Shown here: positions 36,401 to 46,932 of the stretch, piece by piece
How positions within the stretch are numbered: position 1 is the first letter of the stretch
Layout of the letters: the number at the start of each line of letters is the position of its first letter
Assembly: GCA_012932295.1 (NCBI GenBank)
Contig: JAAONU010000009.1
Coordinates: 6,374,203-6,438,202 of the forward strand
Reading direction: 5' to 3'
DNA length: 64,000 nucleotides
Origin: Cyclina sinensis
Lineage: Eukaryota > Mollusca > Bivalvia > Venerida > Veneridae
Program-made: the position numbers and the translations under genes
Notes under the pieces: model-generated
Database searches by the model: none
What the model was told of the DNA's origin: nothing
The model's input: the letters and a program-made list of their open reading frames with translations, nothing else

Positions 36401-37243
36401 TTATAGGGACTTGTATTTAATGGTACTAACACCCGTTTGAGCTTGATACATTAGATGAAGTTTCAGAATCATAATTTCTTTAAATTTCAATTGACTATCA
36501 AATTTCATGATAAATAGGGTTTTATAGGTGATCAAGGTTGCAATGAAGAAAACATAACAAAAGCACGGTGCATACTGTTAAGTTCCAGTGACTAAAGTTG
36601 ATAATTGAAGAATATTTTGTAACTTTTTTGTGTGCGTGTCCTTCTACATGTTCAAAGCTTTTGTCTTGATGTACGTCCTTGTATTTATCCATTTGCCAGT
36701 AAGTTTTTCAACTCCTTGTCTTGATTATTAACCTTTTTTTATTAATTGGTTCTAAATTTTTTGTTCTTATATTCATCCTTTTGCTCTTGTATGTTATTAT
36801 TGTGACTTTTTTTTATCTATATCCTCGTTTGTAGATCTTTTGTCCTTTATTTCATCCCTGTCTTTATTTTATTTCGTCAATAACAGGCTACATGAAATTC
36901 GTCTGTGGTTGTAAATATCTTAACAATATAAAGGGAGATTACGAAAAAGTGTAATATATATCTAATTAAAACAAGACACTTGATTCTGTTATATGCAGTT
37001 TAAATTCATGTATGATAAAAGAGACAAAACAAATAAATGCAAATAGACAAGATAAAATTAATTTTAAAGAAATATCAATCACTTTGTATAGTAAATGTAA
37101 GAGTCGGGGGAAAAGTTACATTATTATGAACGAATAATAATTAAAGTTTTAACTATGCATATACAATGCTTGTTAAACAACCAAACATCGATTTTGACGT
37201 CAAAGTGTTATCAAAAGCAATTGCAAGCAATAATGTTGTTCCT

Positions 37244-37473
37244 TCATTGCTTTATCTGGTAAATTTCGCCATGGTAAACTGCGCTATTACAGCAAAGGTA
37301 CGTTTCTCCGGTTTCTTTTAAATGTTGCTTGCCATTGCAACAGAAATATTTGTTGTCATTGTACACTCTTTTTCCACAGCATTTGTTGTTATAGGCTTTC
37401 CTGTTTATTGCACCATCGCAACACATCTCGGAACCCAGATAATACCATTTAGCACCACATCTGCCTTTGTATA
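37244..37473 (-). CDS. Galaxin-like gene exon 2 (CC repeats)
   Basis: 230 bases, phase 1 entry. It starts YKGRCGAKWYYLGSEMCC and ends with a stop at 37244-37246. Four CC doublets are visible. Confidence 0.78.
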
Positions 37474-38025
37474 CTATTAAAAAAATATTGTTTAAACAAA
37501 CTTATTTTACGACGTTGAATACATTATTAAATGTAGAAAATAAAAAATTCTTGAAAACAAGTATCAATGTATTGCAATATATTTTCCAGGTATAAAAAGT
37601 ATATAAAGAAATAAAATAAACGAGTCACCATCACTCTACATAGCTTGCGTTCATAAGAATTTCTTTTGCGTTGTTGATCAACTAAATACACTGAAAATAC
37701 TTCAAACATTCTTTATGTTCAGAAAAATGAACGTCGAGTTAGAGCAACATTCAAATATGCCTAGTCGAAGTATGAAAATGTTTGGATTTCGTCAAGTTTT
37801 CTTTCAACTTTGATTAGCAATCCAAGAGTAAATACTGTTATGGAAATGGTAATAGTTTTTTTTTTATTATATGTACTATATGATTTATTGGAAAACCTAT
37901 CATTTCATAATTTCAGTCAAAATGACTAGCAGTTTCATCATAACTCCTGACTTACCATGCTGAGGTTCGACGTGGCAGAACCAACTGGCAAGCACAACAA
38001 ATGCACACAATCCAATCCACTTCAT
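37244..38025 (-). CDS. Secreted galaxin-like di-cysteine protein, two exons
   Basis: Exon 1 38025-37956 and exon 2 37473-37244 join in phase 1 (donor GTAAG, acceptor ..AATAG) to give about 99 residues. A signal peptide (MKWIGLCAFVVLASWFC) precedes a mature part with repeated CC pairs: MCCDGA, KCCGK, FCCNG and LCCNS, spaced 12-17 residues apart with conserved Tyr and Gly. This is the galaxin pattern, known from coral skeleton matrix proteins and galaxin-like animal secreted proteins. It is far shorter than coral galaxin. A role in extracellular matrix or shell is plausible but inferred. Confidence 0.75.
37956..38025 (-). CDS. Galaxin-like gene exon 1 (signal peptide)
   Basis: 70 bases from ATG to donor (phase 1). 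It encodes a hydrophobic leader followed by HVEPQH. An upstream in-frame extension exists, but the leader at this ATG is the best signal peptide. Confidence 0.7.
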
Positions 38026-38232
38026 AGTTGATACTGTTTGGTCGGGGATTTTACTGAAATGTTTGAAAAATGAATAGAGTAAGGCAACTATCATAAACAT
38101 AACGAACTTTTCAACCTTTCTTTTATTCTGGAAAGGGAGGGGAATATGATATAGATATTTAGTGACATCTGTAGAAACAAAATCCTAAAATGGCAAGGGC
38201 TGGAGACTTGTGCGATTCCCACAAATCTCACG

Positions 38233-38332
38233 NNNNNNNNNNNNNNNNNNNNNNNNNNNNNNNNNNNNNNNNNNNNNNNNNNNNNNNNNNNNNNNNNNNN
38301 NNNNNNNNNNNNNNNNNNNNNNNNNNNNNNNN
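38233..38332. other. Assembly gap (100 N)
   Basis: Exactly 100 N, the conventional scaffold gap of unknown size. A GAT/GGT microsatellite starts about 110 bases to its right. Confidence 0.99.
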
Positions 38333-38449
38333 GTGGTAAGTCAGTGGTAGGAGCTACTAAAGAGCTTCAGGGTGACACATTTTCGGATGTAAAATAAATA
38401 TAGTGCAGGTTTGATTCATCTTGATTATTTAACTTCTTTTTTTATTCTC

Positions 38450-38675
38450 CTGATGATGATGATGGTGATAATGACGATGATATTGTTGATGATGATGATG
38501 ATTATGGTGGTGGTGGTGGTACTGCTGATGGTAGTGGTGATGACGATGGTGATGGAGATGATGATGTGGTGGTTGTGGTTGTGGTGGTAGTGACAACGGC
38601 GATGATTTGATGATCACCATCACCATCATCATCATCATCATCATTATTATCATTATTATTATTATTATTATTATT
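38450..38675. repeat. GAT/GGT trinucleotide microsatellite
   Basis: Imperfect GATGATGGTGAT-type repeats passing into ATCATC and ATT repeats. His/Met-rich open frames across it are artefacts of the repeat. Confidence 0.9.
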
Positions 38676-39499
38676 TCATTATGTATAGCATATTATAAAA
38701 ACATATGTCTGTGTACGTTTATACATGTCTTGCAATGATACCACTGCCTTACATTAAAGAAAAAATCTGACATGATGTTCTTAATGTTGTTGGAAGACAG
38801 TTGACCATAAATATTTGGTAGCAAATTGTGCTATGTAGTGTACAACATATTATAATATTTTTATTATTATTGTTAATATTATTATTATTATCATATGTGG
38901 TTACAGACAATATCTAAAAGACTGCTTTATAAGTTGGAAGACAAGCACAAACGTTCACCATTAAATTATAGGGTTGCACATCAGGCAAAAATCTTGTTAC
39001 AAAACATCTGATCTCACTACGGTAGGAATGCACATGACGTTAGCATCTTGTTACAAAATAAGTAATTGATTGATTAATTAATAAAAAAACAAAAACACAA
39101 AAAAGTACCATATGCCTTATTGTCAGAGTGTTAGATAGTTCGGTTCATGTGATATTTTGTGATATGCAGGCATGTTAAATGTTACAGCAACAATCTTTGT
39201 ACCTATTGGTTGAAACAGATTCAAGAAATATTTTTTTGGAAAGCAGTTTTCATATAACCACAACGATCACGAGTCTAAGAAATATACAAAAAACATGTCT
39301 TCAGATAATGTAAAAAAAATGAGACAGTAATCTCGATATAACTATCGTCTTATCGAAGAGGAACGGTGGTCAATTTGTTATACGATGGCATTTTAATCCG
39401 GGGCTGCGAGAAAAAGAGAAAAAAAGAAACAAAAAGAGAAAAAAAATACACCAAACATTATTAAATAAATAAAATAATAAAAAACGGGGATAACATGTC
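38676..39499. other. Intergenic AT-rich DNA
   Basis: No gene seen; short ATT repeats around 38858-38893. Confidence 0.4.
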
Positions 39500-39780
39500 G
39501 AAGAATTTCGGATGGGGGTTTGGGGTGGGGGTGTGAAAATGCGTGCAAGTACCTACGCATAAAAAACAATAACACCGCCCCCCCCCCCCCCACACACACA
39601 CACACACATGAAAATGGTGGGGGAGGAGCTGGGGGTCTGGTGGAGTCGCTTACGCATAAAAAAAACAACAACAAAAATCACATAAAACAGAAAAATGAAG
39701 ACCGGGGGGGGGGGTGCAGGAAGAACGGGTTCCCATGCAGGCGGGGGAGGTTGGGAACGAAGTACCTTCCATTCCCATTA
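39500..39780. repeat. Low-complexity G/C-run and CA-repeat region
   Basis: Contains a C run of about 14 followed by (CA)n near 39578-39607, G-runs near 39704 and 39742, and A-rich strings. Noncoding. Confidence 0.85.
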
Positions 39781-40755
39781 GAGTAAAATTTTAGTTCTAA
39801 GCTTTGTGCTTTCCCATTAAAAGATTTTTGCTATATAATTCTATGCAAAACCAGGTGTCCCCTTGCGTGGGACTAATTTTCATCCCAGGGACATAATATG
39901 AACAATCTTGGTAGAGGTCTACTAGAGAATGCCTCACGTCAAACTACAAAGCTCTGTGTCAAGCGGTATTAGAGAAGAAGATTTTCCAAATTTGTCCTGG
40001 ATAACTGTATATAAGCCCGAGTGCGGGGCTAATATAACCTTGTGGTGATACTTTGAACCAGCATGGTAGAGGTCCACTAGATAATGCTACAAACCAAATA
40101 TCACAAATCTAAACCTTATGATTTATGAATAATCAGCTACATTAAAGATTTTGCACGACGCCTACGACAACCTCAACGCCGACTCAGTGACCATAATAGC
40201 TTGACTTTCTTTCTTCGAAAACAGACGAACTAAAAATGAAGTATTAACCTATTATATAAGAAATCCGAGTAATTATCAATTATTCTGTCGTAACCTTCGG
40301 CTCACATCCGCGGAAATTGGTCATTGTTCAACAAATCAATGAAAACTGCTAAATTATTCATCACGTATGTCTCATGATTTTTTCCTGCTTACGATACAAT
40401 TAACAATTGATTGTAAGTTGCTGCAATATTTTCTCTCATTTCTTTTAGTTGTTAATACTTTTCGGCAAATGTTTAGGCCGCATTGCTTAAAAGTATAAAA
40501 GTATAAATAGTAAGTGAGATTAAAGATGCTGTTTTGGATTAAAGTTATTTAGTGAACGGTATGTGCTTATTTGACCTTATAATTTTATTTTCCGTTTACC
40601 TATTCACTAAGCATACACGGAAATGTTTTGTTAAATCATTCAAGGTTGAGATGTTTATAAAGTGTCATAATAAATTATGATAAATTGTTTATAAGTCGGA
40701 CGTTTGTTATTATACGTTTTAATGTTGTTTTATTTTTAGTTTTATCGGAAAGAGC
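39781..40755. other. Upstream region of the glycosyltransferase gene
   Basis: No coding frame. It should contain the promoter, but I cannot point to a specific element. Confidence 0.4.
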
Positions 40756-41302
40756 ATGGGGAAAGCCAAGCGGAAATCAAAATGTGACGTAAGGTATTAC
40801 CTCATAGGAGCCATAGTTGTAGTAACTTTGCTGACAGTTCTGTATGAAATTGCAATATTTTGTTCATTGGATAAAATCAGTCACGTGAGAGACTTTGGTG
40901 GACTTCTGTCCGTACGAAAGGAGTTGGCAGGAGAGGAAAGATCTTCTGAAAAAATCGACGCTGAAATAGTTTTACACGAACTAAATGGATTTCGAGAGAC
41001 AAGACTTGAAGAGCTCGGGAGAAACAAAGTTGTAAAATCCGTTCATTACGTCTGGTGCTCCAACAAAACGTTTGACTTCCGAAACTACATGAGCGTAATG
41101 AGCGTCTGGAAGATCCTGAGACCGGATATAATCGAATTTCACCAGAAGGTGGCGCCAAAAGAAGACAAGTACGATGTTTGGCTTGATGAAATTCGAAAGA
41201 CAGTTCCGTGTTTTGTAATGAAAGAGTTACCTCAATACTGGGATGGCGACGATAAAGGGTGTGGCTTCTGGTTCGGTATTGCTGTCATAGACGATAGAGG
41301 AG
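40756..41302 (+). CDS. Glycosyltransferase exon 1
   Basis: ATG GGG at 40756 after an A/T-rich leader. Encodes the tail, the membrane anchor and the first part of the degenerate domain. Ends GAGGAG with donor GTACGT (phase 1). Confidence 0.85.
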
Positions 41303-43612
41303 GTACGTACTTATAGTTTACTCTCTACTTTCGAATTTCTGAATTTGTTATTTGTAATTAATGACGTCACAAACGCGTTGAATCCGGCAAAGGGCTTTTG
41401 AAAAGAAGTCGCCTAACCAGATTCAGGCATGATCCTTTCTGAAATTATATCTTTGCGATATTACAAGTTAAAGTCTGATATATGTAGGAAAATGTCTTAA
41501 TGTGGTTTGTATACTTCTTCGTAGTCAGTTTCACTTACGTAGATCAAATATATTCTTAAACAACAGGATTACCCTATGTTTTTCAAGTTTGCTTCTAACG
41601 AACTTTCCCAATTTTCAAATAACCAAGTACTACCCCGTTCCTAACAGATCTGCAGGAAACAGCGACAGTTTCACTAACGGGATGATACATCCACTAAATG
41701 CAAATTAGCTTCGGTCACATGGGCAGTCACGACACACTAGGGAGATTTAAGTATATGAAAAAAAACATAACGAATATCCAATGTTAAATATTTAGATGCT
41801 TGTTAGAGAAACAGCCGTAGCACATGTATGCCCTGTCACTTTTCATTATCTTGTATATTTGCCAGTAAAACTGGTTTTTCAAGCTCTGTTTTATTCTAAT
41901 GCAAAATTTCTATAGTAAAATAACTATTTCACAGATCATCAACATGTGCTTTACAATATATCAAGCAACTGCAACTTGTGGTTAACAAAAAAACAAAACA
42001 AAAATAAAAGCAGTTTGTTTCTACACTGTTGAATACATTGTACTTTTATTGTGTGCGGTAATGGATGTATAAGTTAACATGAATGACTTCAGTCATGCAT
42101 TTTAACGTTCTATTCACTTTACATACAATTTACGTTTTCTCGCATTCATAAAATGAAAAAAAAATAAGCACGGCATTTGCATACGGTTTGTTGAAATTGT
42201 CCTCATACATGAAATAAAGCTTTACTAACATCAGCTATTATTACAAGTACACCAGCCACCACCCCCTAGAGACAACAACAACAAACAAAAACATATATAG
42301 GCATATAGCTAGTTTGCAGGTTTGTATGTGAATGAACTCGTTATTATAACAGGAGATCTGATAAGCAATATTTAAAAAAAACACACACACACACAAAACA
42401 AATGAAAAAAAAATATATAGCTGGTTCTGCAATCATTTTTCTTTGTGTGTTGCAGGTATATTTGTGAATGAAGACGTTATCATCACAGAAGAACTGGTAA
42501 GCAATATTGAGAAAGACATGACAATTTTGTGGAAAAAGCCAGAGTCTTCCGAAAAGCCAAGCGTTGCCATAGCGATGGGAAAAGATCATGACGAACACTT
42601 CAAAAACTTCATGAGAGCGTTTGCTAACGACGGGGTATTGCCTAGTGATGCGCGTTTCTGTGAAAATTTAGATACGAGTGAGCCAATGAAAATCGAAGGA
42701 CCATGTTACAGATTGAGTGAGACTATAAGTCCAGCGGATGTTTTCGAGTCTGAATCGCAGTTCGGCGAAATGATCCGTAAACTTATGTATGGTTCCCCAA
42801 AGAAAAAGGAACCAATGGCCGTGCTGCCGGGTACCATTCCAAAAATAGTTCACTACGTTTGGTTTGGTTCAAAAGAAATGGATTTTATGATGTTTTTAAG
42901 CATGCTGAGTACTTTATTCATTCTAGATCCTGAAAAAGTATTTATCCATACTGATGGTGGATTGAAAGGTGGCTATTTAAAGAGAATACTTAAAGATAAG
43001 CGAGTTGTACTGGTCTTACGTGAGAAGCCTTTTAACATCTTCGGACACAAAGTCATTTATACACAACATCGAAGCGATATAGTGCGCGCGGAATGTTTGC
43101 TCAAATATGGCGGAATATATATGGACTGGGACGTTTTGTGGCTTAAAAGCCCAGATGATCTCATACAAACCGGATATGACGCAATAGCAAATTTTGACCA
43201 TATCCAACAAGGTCGATTTCCAGATACTATAAATTTAGGAGTTTTAATGGCAAAACCAAAGTCGACCTTTATAAAAAGGTGGCAAGACGCTCTAGCTAAT
43301 TATAGATCAGATGACTTTCTATATAATGCCGTAGAATTACCCTATAAGATTTATGAAAAATATCCTCAATATCTAAAAATAGAACGACATTTACAAGTCA
43401 TGTGCTTTAGGTTGAAATGCCACCCAACATTCCATGAAGATTTTAAGAATTTTATGGAAGAGCAGCCATTTGATTGGCGGACTGACGCTTATTCCATACA
43501 CTTCACATTTCCGGATCCGCCAGAGCTAACCAATGAAACGGCTTGCAGACAGGGAAGTGGGCGGTTCGCAGAAATAGGGCAATTCATTTTACAGCATGAA
43601 AACAAACTTTAA
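40756..43612 (+). CDS. Type II membrane glycosyltransferase (DXD class) with duplicated domain, two exons
   Basis: Exons 40756-41302 and 42456-43612 join in phase 1 to give 567 residues. A basic cytosolic tail and one membrane segment (about residues 14-37) predict a Golgi type II enzyme. The C-terminal domain (about 305-567) matches the glycosyltransferase sugar-binding DXD family (Gly_transf_sug, shared with Och1 and alpha-1,4-GalT/GlcNAcT enzymes): IPKIVHYVWFGSK, HRSDIVRAECLLKYGGIYMD and the catalytic DWD at 406-408. The N-terminal half (about 92-300) repeats this fold: VKSVHYVWCSNK, then GGIFVNED with NED in place of DWD, so it is probably a catalytically dead copy. Donor and acceptor sugars cannot be told from sequence. 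Confidence 0.85.
41303..42455 (+). other. Intron of the glycosyltransferase gene
   Basis: GT..AG intron of 1153 bases. A short (CA)n near 42380-42395 precedes the acceptor. Confidence 0.8.
42456..43612 (+). CDS. Glycosyltransferase exon 2
   Basis: Acceptor TGTTGCAG at 42455. Encodes the rest of the degenerate domain and the whole DXD-bearing domain, to a TAA at 43610-43612. Confidence 0.87.
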
Positions 43613-43619
43613 AAGGAAA

Positions 43620-44060
43620 ATAACAACAGAAACAGTTTTGAAAAAGAGAATATAGGACAATGTTTGAGCAAGAATGGCTGACGATAGACAAGCACTGTCA
43701 TAATATGACGTTTAAGGATAGTATTTGACAAAAAAAACCGAGACGATCAAAACAGAGCAATGTATGCAAGATTTAGCACGAGACCTGTCTATATGCCTAA
43801 ATTAAGACGACGACATATCTGACTGGATTGACATTATTTGCAAAAGTTTGACTTAACATGACAATATTTGCGAAAGCAGCATGCGCAGGACAATGTTTGC
43901 AGAAAAATCGTTGGCACAGAGTAAATATTCCCAACATAGAGCAAGAGAGGGTAGTGCTTGCTAAAACTTTTGATGACACTAGAAAATTCGTGCTACAAGA
44001 CAGAATGCATAAAAGGAATTTACAGATTATACGACAATATGTCCTAAAAACGGTAGAGTC
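43620..44060. repeat. Degenerate ~28-bp minisatellite-like repeats
   Basis: GGACAATGTTTGAGCAAG-like strings recur loosely (near 43655, 43828, 43857 and 43888), interspersed with GACGA strings. A similar texture occurs at about 59240-59700. Confidence 0.4.
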
Positions 44061-46522
44061 GTACAGTTTCGGTAATCTGTCACATGTGGGAGAAACTGTG
44101 TAATATTTATTGTTGACATTGTCCGTTTTTATAATGAAAATCAAATTTACAATATGCATAGATCTCTGTTTGATTAAGGGTCATTTAATAAAACGTGAAA
44201 TGTTGCATTTGCATGGTATAAGTATTTTGGAAAAAGAGATCCATAGTTGTTGTTTTTTTGCAATACCAAAGATTTTCAGCCAGTACATCATGTCTCATCA
44301 GACATAACTTTTCTGACAGTTAATCTATACAAGTTGGCTTCCTTTAAAAAGTAAGCCAAAGAGAGGTCAGCAGCTGTCGTCACTGAAAGAATGAATCTAC
44401 TTGTTTCCAAGATCATTTTGAATTTTTTAAACGTTCTGTGACTTAAATAATTATAAAAAACTAGTAACCTAACTATTATTAATAGTTAATACCTTATTAA
44501 GCAAAATGACCGAAACTGACTATAATTTAGTTATTTCAAATGTTTTATGGTGGCGTATCTATCATTTAAATAAATGAAACAAATTAAGATAACCTCATGT
44601 ATTTCATACCTTGTAGAATCTTGGGGATCTTCTTATAAGCCCCTAAGGCTTTACTCCCACCTCTTTTACAACAATGCATGTAATTGTTGTAGCCAAAACT
44701 CCCATGTTAAGCTGCTGCTTTTTTAGACTCATTAAGTTTTGTTTTCCCTTTCAAGCTTTTATTACACCTTACTTAGTCCAAATATTTTACAAAATAATCA
44801 GCGATAGTATCTGTTAAGCTGGACTAAATATTAAAAGGGCGTAAATTTGATCTAAATCGAAGAAATGGACTTGTCAAAAATGCTTTGAAATTCGTAAAAA
44901 ATATTTACCATTTTTTCATGAACATGGCTGAATATTAGTTTGTTTAACAGGCTGATGAGTTTCTCAGAAAAAAATGCATTTTAGAATTTGTAGTTTTTAA
45001 AAAGTAGCATGCATTATAAGAAATGCATCCCTATAATTGTATTTTCTGTGTTTAGTTAAGGGAATACAAAATTATTCTGTACGTTCTGTTCATAAAGGGC
45101 CGTTTTAACCATGGGCCGTTTTGACCCGATGTTAAATTTTGATTTCGTTTAAATAAATTCGTATTTTGATTCGGAGCATGCGCATAACTATCTTTGTAGA
45201 CTGGTTTTCATGATTTTAGGCTTAATATGAGATCATTAACTAAAATTTGATACGCAAAAATGGATGCCGCCAGCAATTAAAGCCAACACTGTGGAGAGGT
45301 CTGATGACCTCTCCAATAATGATTTAGTCGTCGTGGTAACTAAGGATTATACATGTAATGACAGAAGAAAGGGAACGCGATAAATCCGAATCACATGATA
45401 CAATCTCTTCAAAAATAGCATGGTGTTTGTTTTTTTAAACCACAAGTGATGACGTCTTTAGATGTGTAAGCGTATTAACATGAAGGTAACATAAAGATAC
45501 AAAGTATCAGCAGATTTTAAGGATACATGTATGTCTATGTAGAGAGAAATATATCTCGTTAATGCAAAATTATTGTAACTTCACGTATAATAGAGGGGCA
45601 TTACAATAGTTTTGCACCGAACCTTCAAACTGATAAAAAATCTTGACAAAAGTCGTCCAATGATATGATATTGGAGACCGTTATTCGAGTGATTTCCGAT
45701 GCGAAAGTTCACTGGTTCGAATTGCAGCATGGGTGAATGTCTCCAGTCCTCAATGTCGGCGCGAATACTTGTTTTAACCGGGGACAATGTCACGGTAGAA
45801 AAAATGTTTTTCAGACGTAAGAAACTTGTTTCCGTATCGCTGAAAAAAAAACAACAACAAAAAAACAAACTAAACTACTTCGTATTATTTAACAGATTGG
45901 ATCGGTTTTATGTTTTAGTTAAACAACATTGAATGCTACGCTGTATCTCTAAATACGGAAGTAAATTGCTTAAAAAAGAAACAATGAATGAGAAAAGTAA
46001 ACAAACAAATGTGGCTAAGTTTAAGCTTTTAATGGCAAAAAGTTTATGAAATACAATAACTGTTATACAAAAATACATTTACATTTTCTGAAAAACAAAT
46101 CGTTTTACAACAATAACAACAGCTTTAACAACAACGACGGCGATGATGAACATGATAATGATGATGATAATAATAATTATAATACAACAACAACTACAGT
46201 AACAACAACACTAATAATTATGATAATTGTTATCATCATCTTCATCATCATCATCGTCATCATCATCATGACAAATCGATTACTGACATCTAGTTTCTGA
46301 GTCATAACATAAATGCTTACTACATAAAAGTACATGAGATGACAGATAGATTTTAAATGATAAATGTTTAAAGTGTTTTAAAACGGAGGAGTTTTTGAAA
46401 ATAAATATGAAAAGCGGATCAAGTATTTCGTAATAATGTAAATGTAATGTAATTTTTCAAAAAAAGTATTGTAATGGTGAAGATTTCGGTAATTTTCTCT
46501 TTTATTCCTCGACATGTAATCA
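44061..46522. other. Intergenic AT-rich DNA with a microsatellite
   Basis: No gene supported. A complex AAC/GAT/ATC microsatellite lies at about 46100-46270, and its open frame is an artefact. Confidence 0.5.
46100..46270. repeat. AAC/GAT/ATC microsatellite
   Basis: Runs of AACAAC, GATGATGATAAT and ATCATCATC in succession. Confidence 0.9.
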
Positions 46523-46932
46523 TTAGTTGTTGTCTAAGGACACCAAGAATCCAGTAAATAAGCAAGACCTGCCACCCAAATTTACACCACTACATCTAAC
46601 AGATACCGTGTCGTTTTTACTTAAATACAACGCTCCCGACAAGCTCAAAGCAAGTCCATTTCTGTTATTGTTATCATTGGGGAAGGGAACTTCAGCCGCG
46701 CTTAACTGAAGTTCTGAATTTAGATAAAAAGAGCAGTTTATAGACGTTACAAAGGAATACAATGTCTTTCCAACATGTACCGCAAAGTAGTAAATTCCAG
46801 GCAAGTTACAAGTGAACGTCCCTGTCGAGTTATCGTAACTGTCGCCAAAGTTCATGATCACGTTTGGGAACGCAATCGACGAGTTAACCGCATTGTTGCC
46901 GTAAGCCGTAAATGCAACCATTGATCCATGAT
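46523..46932 (-). CDS. TSP1-C1q gene exon 6: C1q globular domain
   Basis: 410 bases, acceptor ..CATCACAG, stop at the left end. C1q signatures: VAFTAYG at the start, IMNFGDSYDNSTGTFTCNLPG with the conserved F..P.G..YF pattern (GIYYFAVHV), and the terminal FTGFLVS. About 134 residues, a full-length C1q domain. Confidence 0.88.

Noticed and set aside
36068..36406. Open frames over the TATGTCC repeat
   Set aside because: Sequence is part of a dispersed repeat also seen at 60742.
38429..38653. His/Met-rich frame
   Set aside because: Translation of a GAT microsatellite.
45695..45730. Box-B-like GGTTCGAATTG
   Set aside because: No matching box A at tRNA spacing and no cloverleaf.
46046..46300. 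Asn/Ile-rich frame
   Set aside because: Translation of an AAC/ATC microsatellite.
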